The notes: a model not told the origin generated them from the sequence alone. 64,000 bases of DNA from JALYGY01 sp963800975 (GCA_963800975.1 CAWDDB010000013.1:1-64000), one strand, 5' to 3'; positions 25,049 through 34,116 are shown, counted from the stretch's first letter. Numbers and translations are program-made.

Positions 25049-25890
25049 TGCAGACGCAGGACGTTCTCACGCAGTATTTGGGCAGGATCCGCAACGGCAC
25101 GCTGCTAGACGCCCAGGAGGAGCGGGATCTCAGCCGGCGAACCCATGACGGGGACAGGGAGGCCAGGCGCAGGCTCATCGAGTCGAACCTGCGGCTGGTG
25201 ATCTCCATCGCCAAGAAGTACCGGGGGCGAGGCGTGCCATTCGAGGACCTCATCCAGGAGGGCAACGCGGGCCTGATCCGGGCCGTCCAGAAGTTCGACC
25301 CCGAGATGGGCAACCGCTTCTCGACCTACGCGACGTGGTGGATCCGTCAGGCGGTAACCCGGGCCATCGCCGACCACGCGCGCACGGTCCGCCTCCCGGC
25401 CCACGTGGTCGATGCCCTGTACCGGCTGCGCCGGGCCGAGAACTCCCTGAGCATCGAGCTCGGGCGCGACGCCACCGAGGAGGAGCTCGCGGAGCGGCTC
25501 GGGGTCAGGCTCGAGGAGACCCGGCGCCTGCGCGAGGTTAGCCAGCCGATCTCGAGCATCAACGCCCGCGTGGGCGGCGACGAAGATGGCTCCGAAATGG
25601 CGGAGCTGTTGCCGGACGAGCGGAGCAGGGACGACTACGCCGGCGTCGAGGTCGGCCAGTGGGAGCTGGCCCTCGTCGAAGCCGTCAGGACGCTGCCCGA
25701 GCGCGAGGCCAAGGTGATCCAGATGCGCCACGGTCTCGACGGAGGGGACGTGCGCACGCTGCGCGAGGTCTCCGAGGTGCTCGGGATCTCGCAGGAGCGG
25801 GCCAGGCAGGTGGAGATCAAGGCGCTCAGGACGATCCGCACCGGCCGCTACTCCAGCACCCTCAGGCGCGCGCTCGCCGAGGCCGTGTAG
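25045..25890 (+). CDS. RNA polymerase sigma factor, sigma-70 group 2/3
   Basis: 281 aa; ATG 25045 overlaps the upstream stop. It has region 1.2 (VLTQYLGRIRNGTLLDAQEE), region 2 (LIESNLRLVISIAKKYRGRG, PFEDLIQEGNAGLIRAVQKF, FSTYATWWIRQAVTRAI), region 3 (LSIELGRDATEEELAERLG) and region 4 (LPEREAKVIQMRHGL, TLREVSEVLGISQERARQVE). It lacks the long region 1.1 of the primary sigma. Regions 2.4 and 4.2 look RpoD-like, so it should read promoters close to the housekeeping type. It lies downstream of the STAS/ATPase pair, which may belong to its control. Confidence 0.93.
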   Translation: MMQTQDVLTQYLGRIRNGTLLDAQEERDLSRRTHDGDREARRRLIESNLRLVISIAKKYRGRGVPFEDLIQEGNAGLIRAVQKFDPEMGNRFSTYATWWIRQAVTRAIADHARTVRLPAHVVDALYRLRRAENSLSIELGRDATEEELAERLGVRLEETRRLREVSQPISSINARVGGDEDGSEMAELLPDERSRDDYAGVEVGQWELALVEAVRTLPEREAKVIQMRHGLDGGDVRTLREVSEVLGISQERARQVEIKALRTIRTGRYSSTLRRALAEAV

Positions 25891-25918
25891 GCCGGCAACC
25901 GATATTTGCCCTCCCCGT

Positions 25919-25952
25919 GGGGGCGGCGGGACTGGTTCCCGCCGCCCCTTCT
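25919..25952 (+). terminator. Terminator after the sigma-factor operon
   Basis: Inverted repeat GGGGCGGCGGGA / TCCCGCCGCCCC (25920-25948) with a 5-nt loop and TTCT after it, 29 nt past the sigma stop. Confidence 0.7.
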
Positions 25953-26036
25953 GACGTGGTGTCTCCCGTGCTTGCGAGGTGGAGAATTCTCGCGGCAACA
26001 GCTAACCTGCGTGGTGAGCGAGGAGAAGGGACACCC

Positions 26037-26972
26037 TTGGAGAGGACCGAGTCGAAGACGCAGGGCGCACCGCAGCTGTTCGAGACGCTGGGAGGGACCG
26101 TCTCAGACGGCTTCCCCGCGATCCACTCTCCCGTCCACCATACGGATCGTGGTACGCCTTACCTCAGGACACCCGGCGTGGTAATGCTGGCGCGTCCTCG
26201 AACCAACGTGGCCGGGCTCGCCGGCTTCCTAGAGGGTTTCGATCCCGAGCTCCGGTTCCCAGAGTACCTCGAAGATTCAACCCCGTTGCCCGACTCCACT
26301 CAGCTCTGCAAGACGGCCGGCCAGGTATGCTACGCCAGCTTCGGCCCGCGGCGAACGAAGAACGAGAACGCCGCAGCCTACATCGAACGTCTCACATCAG
26401 CGGGGCATGGGAGTGTCCTGGAGCACGCTAGTTTCAGCTTCCTGCTCTACGGTGTAAGCCGCAGCGTCACCCACGAGCTGGTAAGGCACAGGGCCGGCGC
26501 CGGCTTCTCGCAGATTAGTCAGCGCTACGTTTCGGGCGCCGTGCTGCGCTTCGTGGAGAGACCCGAGTACCAGGAAGACGAGGAGTTGCACCGGCTGTTC
26601 GAGGAACGGGCGGACAGGGCCGCCACCGAGTATGGGGAGATGGCGGACCGGCTGCTGGAGCAGCAGGAGGGCGGCAACAGCATGCTCTCCGCCGACTACA
26701 AGACCGACGCCCGCAAGAAGGTGCAGCAGACGGCGCGCTCACTGCTGCCCAACGAGACCGAGGCACCGATGGTCTTCACCGCCAACGTGAGGGCCCTGCG
26801 GCACATAATAGAGATGCGGGCCGATGCCCACGCCGAGAGCGAGATCCGTAACCTCGCCCTGCGCCTCTTCCTCTGCGCGGCGACGGCAGACCCGATCCTG
26901 TTCGGCGACTACGAGATCGACGGACTGCCAGACGGCACTTTCACCGTGAGCACGCAACACAGAAAGGCATAG
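26037..26972 (+). CDS. thyX: Flavin-dependent thymidylate synthase
   Basis: I start at TTG 26037 because AGGAGAAGGG lies just upstream; 311 aa. ThyX makes dTMP from dUMP with FAD, NADPH and methylene-THF. Signatures: QLCKTAGQVCYASFG, HGSVLEHASFSFLLYGVSR and the ThyX motif RHRAGAGFSQISQRYV (RHR followed by S); also NETEAPMVFTANVRALRHII and the C-terminal EIRNLALRLF. About 50 residues precede the family core, so the GTG at 26178 is an alternative start. No thyA seen in the window; dut lies 14 kb away. Confidence 0.92.
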   Translation: MERTESKTQGAPQLFETLGGTVSDGFPAIHSPVHHTDRGTPYLRTPGVVMLARPRTNVAGLAGFLEGFDPELRFPEYLEDSTPLPDSTQLCKTAGQVCYASFGPRRTKNENAAAYIERLTSAGHGSVLEHASFSFLLYGVSRSVTHELVRHRAGAGFSQISQRYVSGAVLRFVERPEYQEDEELHRLFEERADRAATEYGEMADRLLEQQEGGNSMLSADYKTDARKKVQQTARSLLPNETEAPMVFTANVRALRHIIEMRADAHAESEIRNLALRLFLCAATADPILFGDYEIDGLPDGTFTVSTQHRKA

Positions 26973-27219
26973 AACCCCTCGGGCGAGCACCCCTCCTCCG
27001 ACACGCCTCTCGACGTCGGAACTCCCCTTGACACCGGCTGCGCGATGGGGCAGAGTAGTGGTCAGTCATCATATGTCTGCTGGGCGAGAGGTGATCGAGG
27101 TGGCAGAACGGGCGGGTCCGGGGGAGCGCGAAGCAGGGGTGTGGGACTGGCGAGGGCCGATGTTCGTGGAAGAGGCGGCGTGATCTCGCGTAGCGTGCCC
27201 GAGCTTAGGGGGTAGGAGA
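26973..27219 (+). promoter_or_regulatory. Promoter region of the carbohydrate cluster
   Basis: 247 bp without a gene. TTGACA at 27028-27033 is a perfect -35, but no good -10 sits 16-19 nt later, so the promoter may need an activator. GTCAGTCATCATATG (27061-27075) is the most AT-rich spot and a candidate operator for the GntR protein of the cluster. Confidence 0.35.
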
Positions 27220-28716
27220 GTGGCTGCGGTTATCGGATGCGACGTCGGCTCCCAGAGCCTGAAGGGGGTCTTGATCGGGGAAGGTGGAGAGGTCCTGGCG
27301 GAGGCCTCGTCCCCGTACGACCTGCTCTACCCGCACCCGGGCTGGGCGGAACAGGACCCGAACGCCTGGCTGGACGCGCTCAGGGTGGTCATACCCCAGA
27401 TCCTGGAGCGATCGGGGCTCGGGGCGGGCGACGTGGGTACGCTCGGGCTGGCGAGCCAGGTGGACGGCGTGGTGGCCGTCGACGGGCGCGGGGAGCCGCT
27501 GAGGCCTGCCATAATCTGGATGGACCGGAGGGCCGAGGCGCAGAGCGCGTCGCTGGGTCGGCGGGTGCCTTCGGAGCGAATCTTCGACCTCACCGGCCTC
27601 AACCTAGATTCCTCGCACGTGGCGCCCAAGATCCTGTGGCTGCGCGACGAAGAACCGGGGGTCTACGACGAGGCCGCGGCCTTCCTGCTCCCCGGAAGCT
27701 ACGTCGTGCATCGCCTCACGGGGGAGACGATCGTCGACTACTCGAACGCTTCCTCGACCATGGTCTACGACGTGCGCGAAAAGGACTGGTCGGAGGAGAT
27801 GCTCGCGGCGGCGGAGCTCGAGCCGGAGCGGCTCGGGCGGGTCGCCGCGGCCGACGAGGTGGCCGGAACGCTCACCGAGGCGGCCGCCAGAGCCCTGGGG
27901 CTGGAACCCGGCACCAGGGTTGTGGTGGGCTGCGGCGACGAGCACGGGGCTTGTCTCGGGGCCGGTCTGGTCGGGCCGGACCTCATCTGCGACATCACGG
28001 GCACGGCCGAGCCGGTCGCGGCGGCGGCTACCGAGCCGGTCTTCGACGAGACCGGTCTGGTCGAGACCCACGCCCACGCCGACTCGCGGCTCTGGCTCAT
28101 CGAGAACCCCGGCTTCGTCTCGGGCGGCAGCATCCGCTGGTACTCGGACAACGTCGCCCACGCGGGCTACGACGAGATGACGCCCGAGGCCGAGGAGATC
28201 CCGCCCGGCTCCGAGGGGCTGGTCTTCCTGCCCTGCCTGAGCGGGGCGATGACGCCCACCTGGAACGGCAACGCGCGCGGGGTATTCCACGGGCTCTCGA
28301 TGAAGCACGGGCGGGGGCACATGACCCGCGCCGTGTTCGAGGGGTGCGCCTACGGCTTCAGGGACATCGTCGACCGCTTCGACGCCATGGGGATCGGGGG
28401 CGAGGAGGTGCGCGTCGTGGGCGGCGGCGCCAGGAGCCCGTTCTGGTGCCAGGTCAAGGCCGATGTTACGGGACGCGTGCTGCGGGCGCTGAAGGATCCC
28501 GAGGCCACCGCGACCGGGGCGGCGATGCTTGCGGGCGTCGCCGAGGGGCTCTTCTCCTCGCTCGACGAGGCGGCGGAGCAACTGGTCGAGTTCGGCGCGA
28601 CGTACGAGCCCGAGGCCGGCAAGAGGGCCGCCTACGACGAGGCCTACGGCCTGTACCGGGCGGTGTACGCCGCGCTCGAGCCCGTGTTCGACGGGGAAGA
28701 GGTGGACGCGAGATGA
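27220..28716 (+). CDS. FGGY-family carbohydrate kinase (xylulokinase-like)
   Basis: 498 aa from GTG 27220. FGGY kinase fold: N-terminal phosphate loop IGCDVGSQSLKGVLIG, GWAEQDPNAWLDAL, TLGLASQVDGVVAVD, AIIWMDRRA, then the second domain VVVGCGDEHGACLGAGL, FLPCLSGAMTPTWNGNARGV and the adenosine loop VVGGGARSPFWCQVKADVTG. It phosphorylates a pentulose, tetrulose or polyol; the substrate is not fixed, but the genetic partner (AraM-like dehydrogenase) hints at a short sugar or polyol route. The next gene starts inside its stop codon (ATGA). Confidence 0.88.
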   Translation: MAAVIGCDVGSQSLKGVLIGEGGEVLAEASSPYDLLYPHPGWAEQDPNAWLDALRVVIPQILERSGLGAGDVGTLGLASQVDGVVAVDGRGEPLRPAIIWMDRRAEAQSASLGRRVPSERIFDLTGLNLDSSHVAPKILWLRDEEPGVYDEAAAFLLPGSYVVHRLTGETIVDYSNASSTMVYDVREKDWSEEMLAAAELEPERLGRVAAADEVAGTLTEAAARALGLEPGTRVVVGCGDEHGACLGAGLVGPDLICDITGTAEPVAAAATEPVFDETGLVETHAHADSRLWLIENPGFVSGGSIRWYSDNVAHAGYDEMTPEAEEIPPGSEGLVFLPCLSGAMTPTWNGNARGVFHGLSMKHGRGHMTRAVFEGCAYGFRDIVDRFDAMGIGGEEVRVVGGGARSPFWCQVKADVTGRVLRALKDPEATATGAAMLAGVAEGLFSSLDEAAEQLVEFGATYEPEAGKRAAYDEAYGLYRAVYAALEPVFDGEEVDAR

Positions 28717-30146
28717 CGGTTCGAGACGCGCTCGAAGGCGCGGACCCGACCGACCTCGCTGGCCTGCGCGAGGCGTTGAGGGTCGCCGATCCCGAGGAGA
28801 GGCTGGCCCCGATAGGCGTGAAGCGCGTCGAGATCGGGCCCGAAGCGCTCGGGCTTCTGCCCTCGGCGGTCTCCGACCTAGCCGGCGGTACGCGCGTCGC
28901 GCTCGTCGTGGACGCGACGCCGATGCGTCGCGGCGGGGACGACCTGAAGGCAGAGGCGGAGCACCTGCTCGCCGAGCGCTTCGAGGTCGGGCGGTGGGAG
29001 ATCGGGGCCGGGCGGTCCGAGCTGCACGCGGACGAGAGCGCCCAGGCCGAGACCGCGGCCGCCGTAGAGGGGGCCGACTGCGTGGTGGCGGTCGGCTCGG
29101 GGACCATCACGGATCTCTGCAAGGAGGCCACGGCCGGGACGGGTATCCCCCTCGTCGTCGTGCAGACGGCCGCCTCGGTCAACGCCTTCTCCGACGACGT
29201 CTCCGTGCTCCTGAAGAGCGGGACCAAGCGGACCGTCCCGTCGCGCTGGCCGGACGCGTTGCTCATCGACACGCTCACCCTGGCCGACGCGCCGCCCGAG
29301 ATGAACCTGGCCGGCTTCGGCGACCTGGTCTGCATCTGGACGGCACCTGCCGACTGGTACCTGGCCTCCGCCGTGGGCATGGACGACTCCTACCACGACG
29401 CCCCTGTCGCCCTCGTGCGCGAGCAGGGCCGGCGGCTGCTCAAGGACGCCGCGGGGTTGGGCGAGCGGGAGCCCGAGGCGCTGGATCGGCTCGCGCGCGT
29501 GCTCACCCTGAGCGGTTTCACCCTCGGGATAGCGGGTAAGACGGCCCCGTTGTCCGGCACCGAGCATCTCGTGAGCCACCTGATCGACATGTCCGCCGAG
29601 CAGCACGGCCTCCCGCTCGCGTTCCACGGCGCCCAGGTCGCGGTCGCCGCCGTGCCGGTCGCCGCAGCCTGGGAGATCCTGCTCACGGAGTTCGATCCCT
29701 CGGCGTTGCATCCCGACCTGCTCTTCCCCGAAGAGGACGAGATGGAGCCGGTGGTGCGGCGCGCCTTCGCCGGGATCGACCCTACCGGCGGGGTAGGGGA
29801 GGAGTGCTGGACCGACTACCGGGAGAAGCTCGCCCTGTGGCACGAGGCCAGGCCGAGGGTCGAGCGGTTCCTCGAGGACTGGCCCAAGCACAGGGCCACG
29901 ATCAAGGAGATGGTCCTGCCGCCCGAGGCGCTGGGTGGCGCGCTCGCAGAGGCCGGGGCCCCGACCAGGTTCGGGACCCTTGATCCCCCGGTGCCTCCCG
30001 AGACCGCGCGTTGGGCGCTCGCTAACTGCCACCTGATGCGCAACCGCTTCACCCTGGCCGACCTGCTCTTTTTCGCCGGGTGGTGGGACGAGGCCTTCGT
30101 CGAGCGGATACTCGGCACGGCGCGCTCGGCCGGGGGCGGTCTTTGA
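28713..30146 (+). CDS. AraM/glycerol-1-phosphate dehydrogenase-like protein
   Basis: ATG 28713 overlaps the kinase stop; 477 aa, longer than typical AraM (about 390). Iron-containing alcohol-dehydrogenase fold: CVVAVGSGTITDLCKEAT and VVQTAASVNAFSDDVSVLLK (NAD phosphate loop and TAAS), NLAGFGDLVCIWTAPADWYL, GTEHLVSHLIDM with the metal-binding His and LAFHGAQVAVAAV with the second His. The family uses NAD(P)H and a Zn/Ni/Fe ion to reduce dihydroxyacetone phosphate-type ketones. The C-terminal extra (after about 400) ends in LADLLFFAGWWDEAFVERIL. Coupled to the kinase, so likely acts on its product. Confidence 0.85.
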   Translation: MTVRDALEGADPTDLAGLREALRVADPEERLAPIGVKRVEIGPEALGLLPSAVSDLAGGTRVALVVDATPMRRGGDDLKAEAEHLLAERFEVGRWEIGAGRSELHADESAQAETAAAVEGADCVVAVGSGTITDLCKEATAGTGIPLVVVQTAASVNAFSDDVSVLLKSGTKRTVPSRWPDALLIDTLTLADAPPEMNLAGFGDLVCIWTAPADWYLASAVGMDDSYHDAPVALVREQGRRLLKDAAGLGEREPEALDRLARVLTLSGFTLGIAGKTAPLSGTEHLVSHLIDMSAEQHGLPLAFHGAQVAVAAVPVAAAWEILLTEFDPSALHPDLLFPEEDEMEPVVRRAFAGIDPTGGVGEECWTDYREKLALWHEARPRVERFLEDWPKHRATIKEMVLPPEALGGALAEAGAPTRFGTLDPPVPPETARWALANCHLMRNRFTLADLLFFAGWWDEAFVERILGTARSAGGGL

Positions 30147-30188
30147 GGAGACCGGGGACGCTTACGCCTTAAAGGAGAGGATCGAGAC

Positions 30189-30866
30189 ATGCCGGAGTTC
30201 ATCTTCATGCTCACCCACGAGGACGTCACGGTCGAGAACGCGCTCGAGGTCTACGACGAGGTCCGCGACGCCGGCCTCCGCTACGTTGGGTTCAAGGACG
30301 TCGGTCCGCCCTTCGACGAGTTGAAGCTGCTCGCGGAGGCCATACACGAAGGCGGGCAGGAGGTGATGCTGGAAGTCGTGAGCGAGCGCAAGGAGGACGA
30401 GCTGCGGTCGGCGCGGGCGGCCCTGGATCTCGGCGTGGACTACCTGCTCGGTGGGACCCACGCCGACGAGGTCGCCGAGATCGTCGCCGGAACCGGCGTC
30501 CGCTACTGCCCCTTCCCGGGTCGCATCGTCGGGCACCCTAGCCTCCTGCGCGGCAGCGTCGAGGAGATCTCCGAGAGCGCCAGGCGGCTCGCGGCGATGG
30601 ACGTCGTGTGGGGTCTCGACCTCCTCGCCTACCGCTACGACGGCGACGTGGACGCGCTGGTTCGCTCCGTGGTAGGCGCGGCTGACGCCCCGATAATCGC
30701 GGCCGGCAGCGTTGACGATGCGGAGAAGATCCGGCGCCTCACCGACTCGGGGGTGTGGGGGTTCACGGTGGGAAGCGCGATTTTCGACGGATCCTTCCCC
30801 GGCGGTAGCGTGCGCGACCGGGTTGAGGGGGTGCTCGCGACGAGCCGGACGGCCGCCACGCCCTAG
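30189..30866 (+). CDS. TIM-barrel phosphate-binding protein of the carbohydrate cluster
   Basis: 225 aa. A TIM-barrel of the ribulose-phosphate-binding type: FIFMLTHEDVTVENALEVYD, YVGFKDVGPPFDELKLL, VDYLLGGTHADEVAEIVA, VVWGLDLLAYRYDGDVDALV and a phosphate-site end APIIAAGSVDDAEKIRRL / GVWGFTVGSAIFDGSF. The fold fits epimerases or aldolases on sugar phosphates, which agrees with the kinase and dehydrogenase upstream. I do not recognise a characterised subfamily. RBS AAAGGAGAGG precedes ATG 30189. Confidence 0.7.
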   Translation: MPEFIFMLTHEDVTVENALEVYDEVRDAGLRYVGFKDVGPPFDELKLLAEAIHEGGQEVMLEVVSERKEDELRSARAALDLGVDYLLGGTHADEVAEIVAGTGVRYCPFPGRIVGHPSLLRGSVEEISESARRLAAMDVVWGLDLLAYRYDGDVDALVRSVVGAADAPIIAAGSVDDAEKIRRLTDSGVWGFTVGSAIFDGSFPGGSVRDRVEGVLATSRTAATP

Positions 30867-30942
30867 CGTTGCGACGGGCTGGAAGCTGGAACCGATAGAA
30901 TAGGTGGCGTAGCTAACCGAAAGCAGGCAGCGGGAAGGCGAG

Positions 30943-31740
30943 TTGGCGAGCAGGCGCAACAACCGGAAGCTCCTCACGGACGTCGTCCGCGACAGGCTCA
31001 GGCAGAGCATCCTGAGCGGCACGTACTCGCCTGGGGACAAGCTGCCCCCCGAGCCCGAGCTCTCCGACGCCTACGGCGTGAGCCGGGTAACGTTGCGCGA
31101 GGCGGTGCGCGGGCTGGTCGAGGAAGGGTACCTCTCCCGCCAGCACGGTCTGGGCACCTACGTCACGGAGAAGCCCAGGCTCCGGAACAACCTGGACGTC
31201 AACTTCGGACCGACCCAGCTGATCCAGAACCTAGGCATGACCCCGGGCAACAGGGACGTGGACATCCGCCAGGAGGAGGCGTCGGAGCGCGTCGCGAAGG
31301 CCCTGACGCTCGAAGCGGGGCAGCCGGTCGCCCGCATCGAACGCGTGAGGACGGCGGACGGGAAGCCGATCGTGTTCTCGGTAGAGTTCATCCCCATGAG
31401 CCTGCTGGGCAACGACGCGGAGACGTTCAGGAACCTCTCCGGCTCCCTCTACGAGTTCTTGGGCGGCCTCGGGTACCGGGTACACCACGCGGTGGCGACG
31501 ATAGAGCCGGTGATCGCCGCGCAGGAGATGGCGGATAAGCTGGAGATACGGCTCGGCGACCCGCTCCTGCACTTCGTGCAGGTGGACTACGGCGAGGAGG
31601 GGCGTCCCTACCTCTACTCGCTCGAGTGGTACCGGAGTGGGGACGTCCAGGTCACGGTCTACCGCAGGGGACCGACGTTCCTCTCCGACGCGTCGAGCCG
31701 GATGCGCCCGGGGGAGGATCGGACACCGGAAGCGACCTGA
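30943..31740 (+). CDS. GntR-family (HutC/UTRA type) transcriptional regulator
   Basis: 265 aa. N-terminal wHTH: VVRDRLRQSILSGTYSPGD, KLPPEPELSDAYGVSRVTLR, EAVRGLVEEGYLSRQHGLGT. C-terminal UTRA ligand domain (about 90-250) with QPVARIERVRTADGKPIVF, SVEFIP and LEWYRSGDVQVTVYRRG. It most likely represses the kinase-dehydrogenase-TIM operon in response to a sugar phosphate. TTG 30943 with GGGAAGGCGAG upstream. Confidence 0.9.
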   Translation: MASRRNNRKLLTDVVRDRLRQSILSGTYSPGDKLPPEPELSDAYGVSRVTLREAVRGLVEEGYLSRQHGLGTYVTEKPRLRNNLDVNFGPTQLIQNLGMTPGNRDVDIRQEEASERVAKALTLEAGQPVARIERVRTADGKPIVFSVEFIPMSLLGNDAETFRNLSGSLYEFLGGLGYRVHHAVATIEPVIAAQEMADKLEIRLGDPLLHFVQVDYGEEGRPYLYSLEWYRSGDVQVTVYRRGPTFLSDASSRMRPGEDRTPEAT

Positions 31741-31821
31741 TAGCCCGACCGGCGCTTCGCTTGCGGAGGGAGCCCTCCGCCCATACCCTGGAGTGGTGAT
31801 GAGCGGCGGAGTCGGGCAAGC

Positions 31822-33000
31822 GTGAGCGAGGCCGGTGCCCCCACGGGACGCGCTCCGGCGCCGGTGAAGCTCATCCTGCCCGTCCTGCTCGGCGCGTTCG
31901 CCGTCTTCGGAATGTTCTGGGGCACCTTCGCCGTGCTGCTCGCGGACTTGAGCGAGGCGCTCGATCTCTCGCCCGGCCCGCTCGGGGTCGCGCTCTTCGT
32001 CGGGGCGGCGGCCTCCATAGTGGCGATGGCCCTCCTCGGCTGGACCTCCGATCGGCTGGGGAAGCGCGCGTTTATCTTCGTCTCGGGTACCGTGATGGGC
32101 CTCGGCATCGCCGCGCTCGCCGCCGTGGGTGGCTACGCGGGGCTGCTCGCGATCCTCATGGTCCTCTACGCCGCCTCCGGCCTGTACGACGTCGGGATCA
32201 ACGCCGCCGCGGCGGATCTTGAGAGGATCACGGGCCGCCAATACATACCCGTCCTGCACGCCGCCTTCTCGGCCGGCGGGGTCGTGGGCGCGCTCGGCGC
32301 GGGCGCGCTCCTCTCGGTCGGCGTCGAATTCCGTTACGTCTACCTAGCCCTCCTGCCGCCGATCGGGGCGGTGATCCTCGCCGTCGCGGCCACCCGTTTC
32401 CCGCGTCAAAACGAACCCGAAGAAGACTCAGGCAAGGTGGCCGGTCTCGGGCTGTACCGGAGCGGTCCGCTGCTGCTCGTCGCCGTGATCGCGACGCTGG
32501 CGATGCTCTCGGAGGGGGAGATGGAGCACTGGTCCGGGATCTACCTGCGCCAGACGCTCGGCCTCTCGGCGCTCCTCGGCGGCTCGGGGGTCGCCGTCTT
32601 CTTCGGCTCGATGGCCGTAGGGCGGCTCTGCACCGCCCTCGTCGTGGGCCGCCTCGGCAACAAGAGGACCCTGCTCGCCGCAGGTCTGCTGGTGGCAGCG
32701 GGGATGGCGCTCGCGCTGGCAACCCTGGAGCCGCTGCTCGTGCTGGCGGGCTTTCTCGTCGTGGGACTCTCCCTCTCAGCGGTGGTCCCGATAGCATTTT
32801 CTACGGCCGGGGGACTCTCGCCGGGACACGCGGGCGCGGCCATATCCGTGGCGACCACCCTCGGCTACGGCGGTTTCCTCCTCGGACCCGTGATCGTGGG
32901 CGGGTTGGCCGAACTCGTCGGCTTGCGGGTTGCCCTCGGAATCATAGCGGTCTCGGGGTTCCTGATCTTCGCCCTCTCGTTGCGCCTGAAGGCGCAATAG
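31822..33000 (+). CDS. MFS transporter
   Basis: 392 aa with 12 hydrophobic segments. MFS signature between TM2 and TM3: GWTSDRLGKRAFIFVSG, and its partner in the second half GRLGNKRTLLAAG. GVALFVGAAASIVAMALLG and the motif MLSEGEMEHWSGIYLRQTLG, typical of the Fucose/YbjJ-like branch. Likely substrate or product transporter of the carbohydrate cluster given the neighbouring GntR gene; direction of transport not known. GTG start at 31822. Confidence 0.85.
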   Translation: MSEAGAPTGRAPAPVKLILPVLLGAFAVFGMFWGTFAVLLADLSEALDLSPGPLGVALFVGAAASIVAMALLGWTSDRLGKRAFIFVSGTVMGLGIAALAAVGGYAGLLAILMVLYAASGLYDVGINAAAADLERITGRQYIPVLHAAFSAGGVVGALGAGALLSVGVEFRYVYLALLPPIGAVILAVAATRFPRQNEPEEDSGKVAGLGLYRSGPLLLVAVIATLAMLSEGEMEHWSGIYLRQTLGLSALLGGSGVAVFFGSMAVGRLCTALVVGRLGNKRTLLAAGLLVAAGMALALATLEPLLVLAGFLVVGLSLSAVVPIAFSTAGGLSPGHAGAAISVATTLGYGGFLLGPVIVGGLAELVGLRVALGIIAVSGFLIFALSLRLKAQ

Positions 33001-33384
33001 CCGGCTCGCCGTGAAGCCGGTGCTTCCCGCGAACAGGTTATCTGGCGGATTGGAGCTTTCTCACTGGCCCTTAAGGAAGGCCTAAACGACGAACTGGATG
33101 ACGGCGGAGACGACCTAGACGACAATTGAGCCAGGACCCTCTCAGGGACACAAGCCGCGTAATGGTTCGTTTACACCCGTTACCCGGCTTAAGTTTTCGG
33201 AGGGTTTTTACCGATAGTCGGCCCGTCGCCAGGAGAAGCTCCACGCCGGTCCCGCAGAGAAGTACCCACTTCGGGGTGGCCTGCATCTCGATAGCCCTCT
33301 CGATCCTGGATCACCGTTCGGCCCTGCGGTCGTCTTCGGTGCTGCCCGAATCCAGGGCGTTGAGCGGTGACGCGATGGAGGCTC
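33001..33384. other. 384-bp intergenic region between convergent genes
   Basis: No gene here is credible. A CCGGCT/AGCCGG hairpin at 33001-33020 just after the MFS stop may end transcription, but there is no T tract. The rest, with several AT-richer patches, shows no motif I can name. Confidence 0.4.
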
Positions 33385-34116
33385 CTATCCCAGGACGCGG
33401 CTCGTTTTTCCTGCCCTTACGGTGGGGGCGCCCCGAGCGGGGACCTTCACTCCTTGCACTAGCAGGTATCCGACCATCCAGATCTCCGCGATAGTGGGCG
33501 GGATGACCAAGAAACCGGAGATTCTCTCGCCGAAGCCGGGGACCAGGAACAACGCGAGCATGTCTACCAGGTAGCAGACACCCCCCACGATGAGCGCGAC
33601 GCCCAGTACTCTGGGGAACAGCCCTGACTCGTAGGCGAGATACCCCAGCGGCACAAGCCACAGGCCGAAGAAGATCTGAGCGATGAGGAATCCGTAGTGA
33701 TGCATGTCGAGCAAGAGCAGTACGAGGGCGTTCGAGCCTTCGACGCCGAAGGCGGCCACGTAGGTTCCATCCGTTGCGACCAGCAAGGCGGCAAACTGGA
33801 AGACAAGGTTGAGGCACATGATGGTGGTCGCGATGGCGACGATGACCACCATCGAGCTGGCCGCGTTCTTGTTCACGTGCTCGAGCAGCCCGTAGAGGGT
33901 CATCCCCAGGAAGGCAAAGACCGTCGCCTGGAGAAGGTCGGCTACGACGCCGACGCGGACAAGTCCGGAGTTTGCCAGGACGTTCGCCGCGGTTGTGGCG
34001 GCGTCGCCCGGCGCGTATACCCTGGCGAGCACATACGCATAGGCGAAGCCGGCAAAGATGACGACGGTGAGGTAGAGAAACCCGGCGATTCTCGCGAGGC
34101 GCCTAGACGAAGGCAT
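33385..34116 (-). CDS. DUF4386 membrane protein
   Basis: 243 aa with about six to seven hydrophobic segments. Opening RLARIAGFLYLTVVIFAGFA and DLLQATVFAFLGMTLYGLLEHVNK, MHHYGFLIAQIFFGLWLVPLGYLAYES and FPRVLGVALIVGGVCYLVD match the DUF4386 family of unknown function. It is last in a minus-strand group with the NAD(P)-binding protein (64 nt upstream) and a small protein. Confidence 0.85.
   Translation of the reverse strand: MPSSRRLARIAGFLYLTVVIFAGFAYAYVLARVYAPGDAATTAANVLANSGLVRVGVVADLLQATVFAFLGMTLYGLLEHVNKNAASSMVVIVAIATTIMCLNLVFQFAALLVATDGTYVAAFGVEGSNALVLLLLDMHHYGFLIAQIFFGLWLVPLGYLAYESGLFPRVLGVALIVGGVCYLVDMLALFLVPGFGERISGFLVIPPTIAEIWMVGYLLVQGVKVPARGAPTVRAGKTSRVLG

Noticed and set aside
27237..30146. 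A 969-codon frame spanning the FGGY kinase and the dehydrogenase
   Set aside because: Its first half is an Arg/Gly-rich out-of-frame shadow of the kinase; the second half is the dehydrogenase, which has its own ATG at 28713 overlapping the kinase stop.
33071..33286. Possible small minus-strand gene in the gap after the MFS gene
   Set aside because: No start signal, no homology-like pattern; composition fits random open frame.
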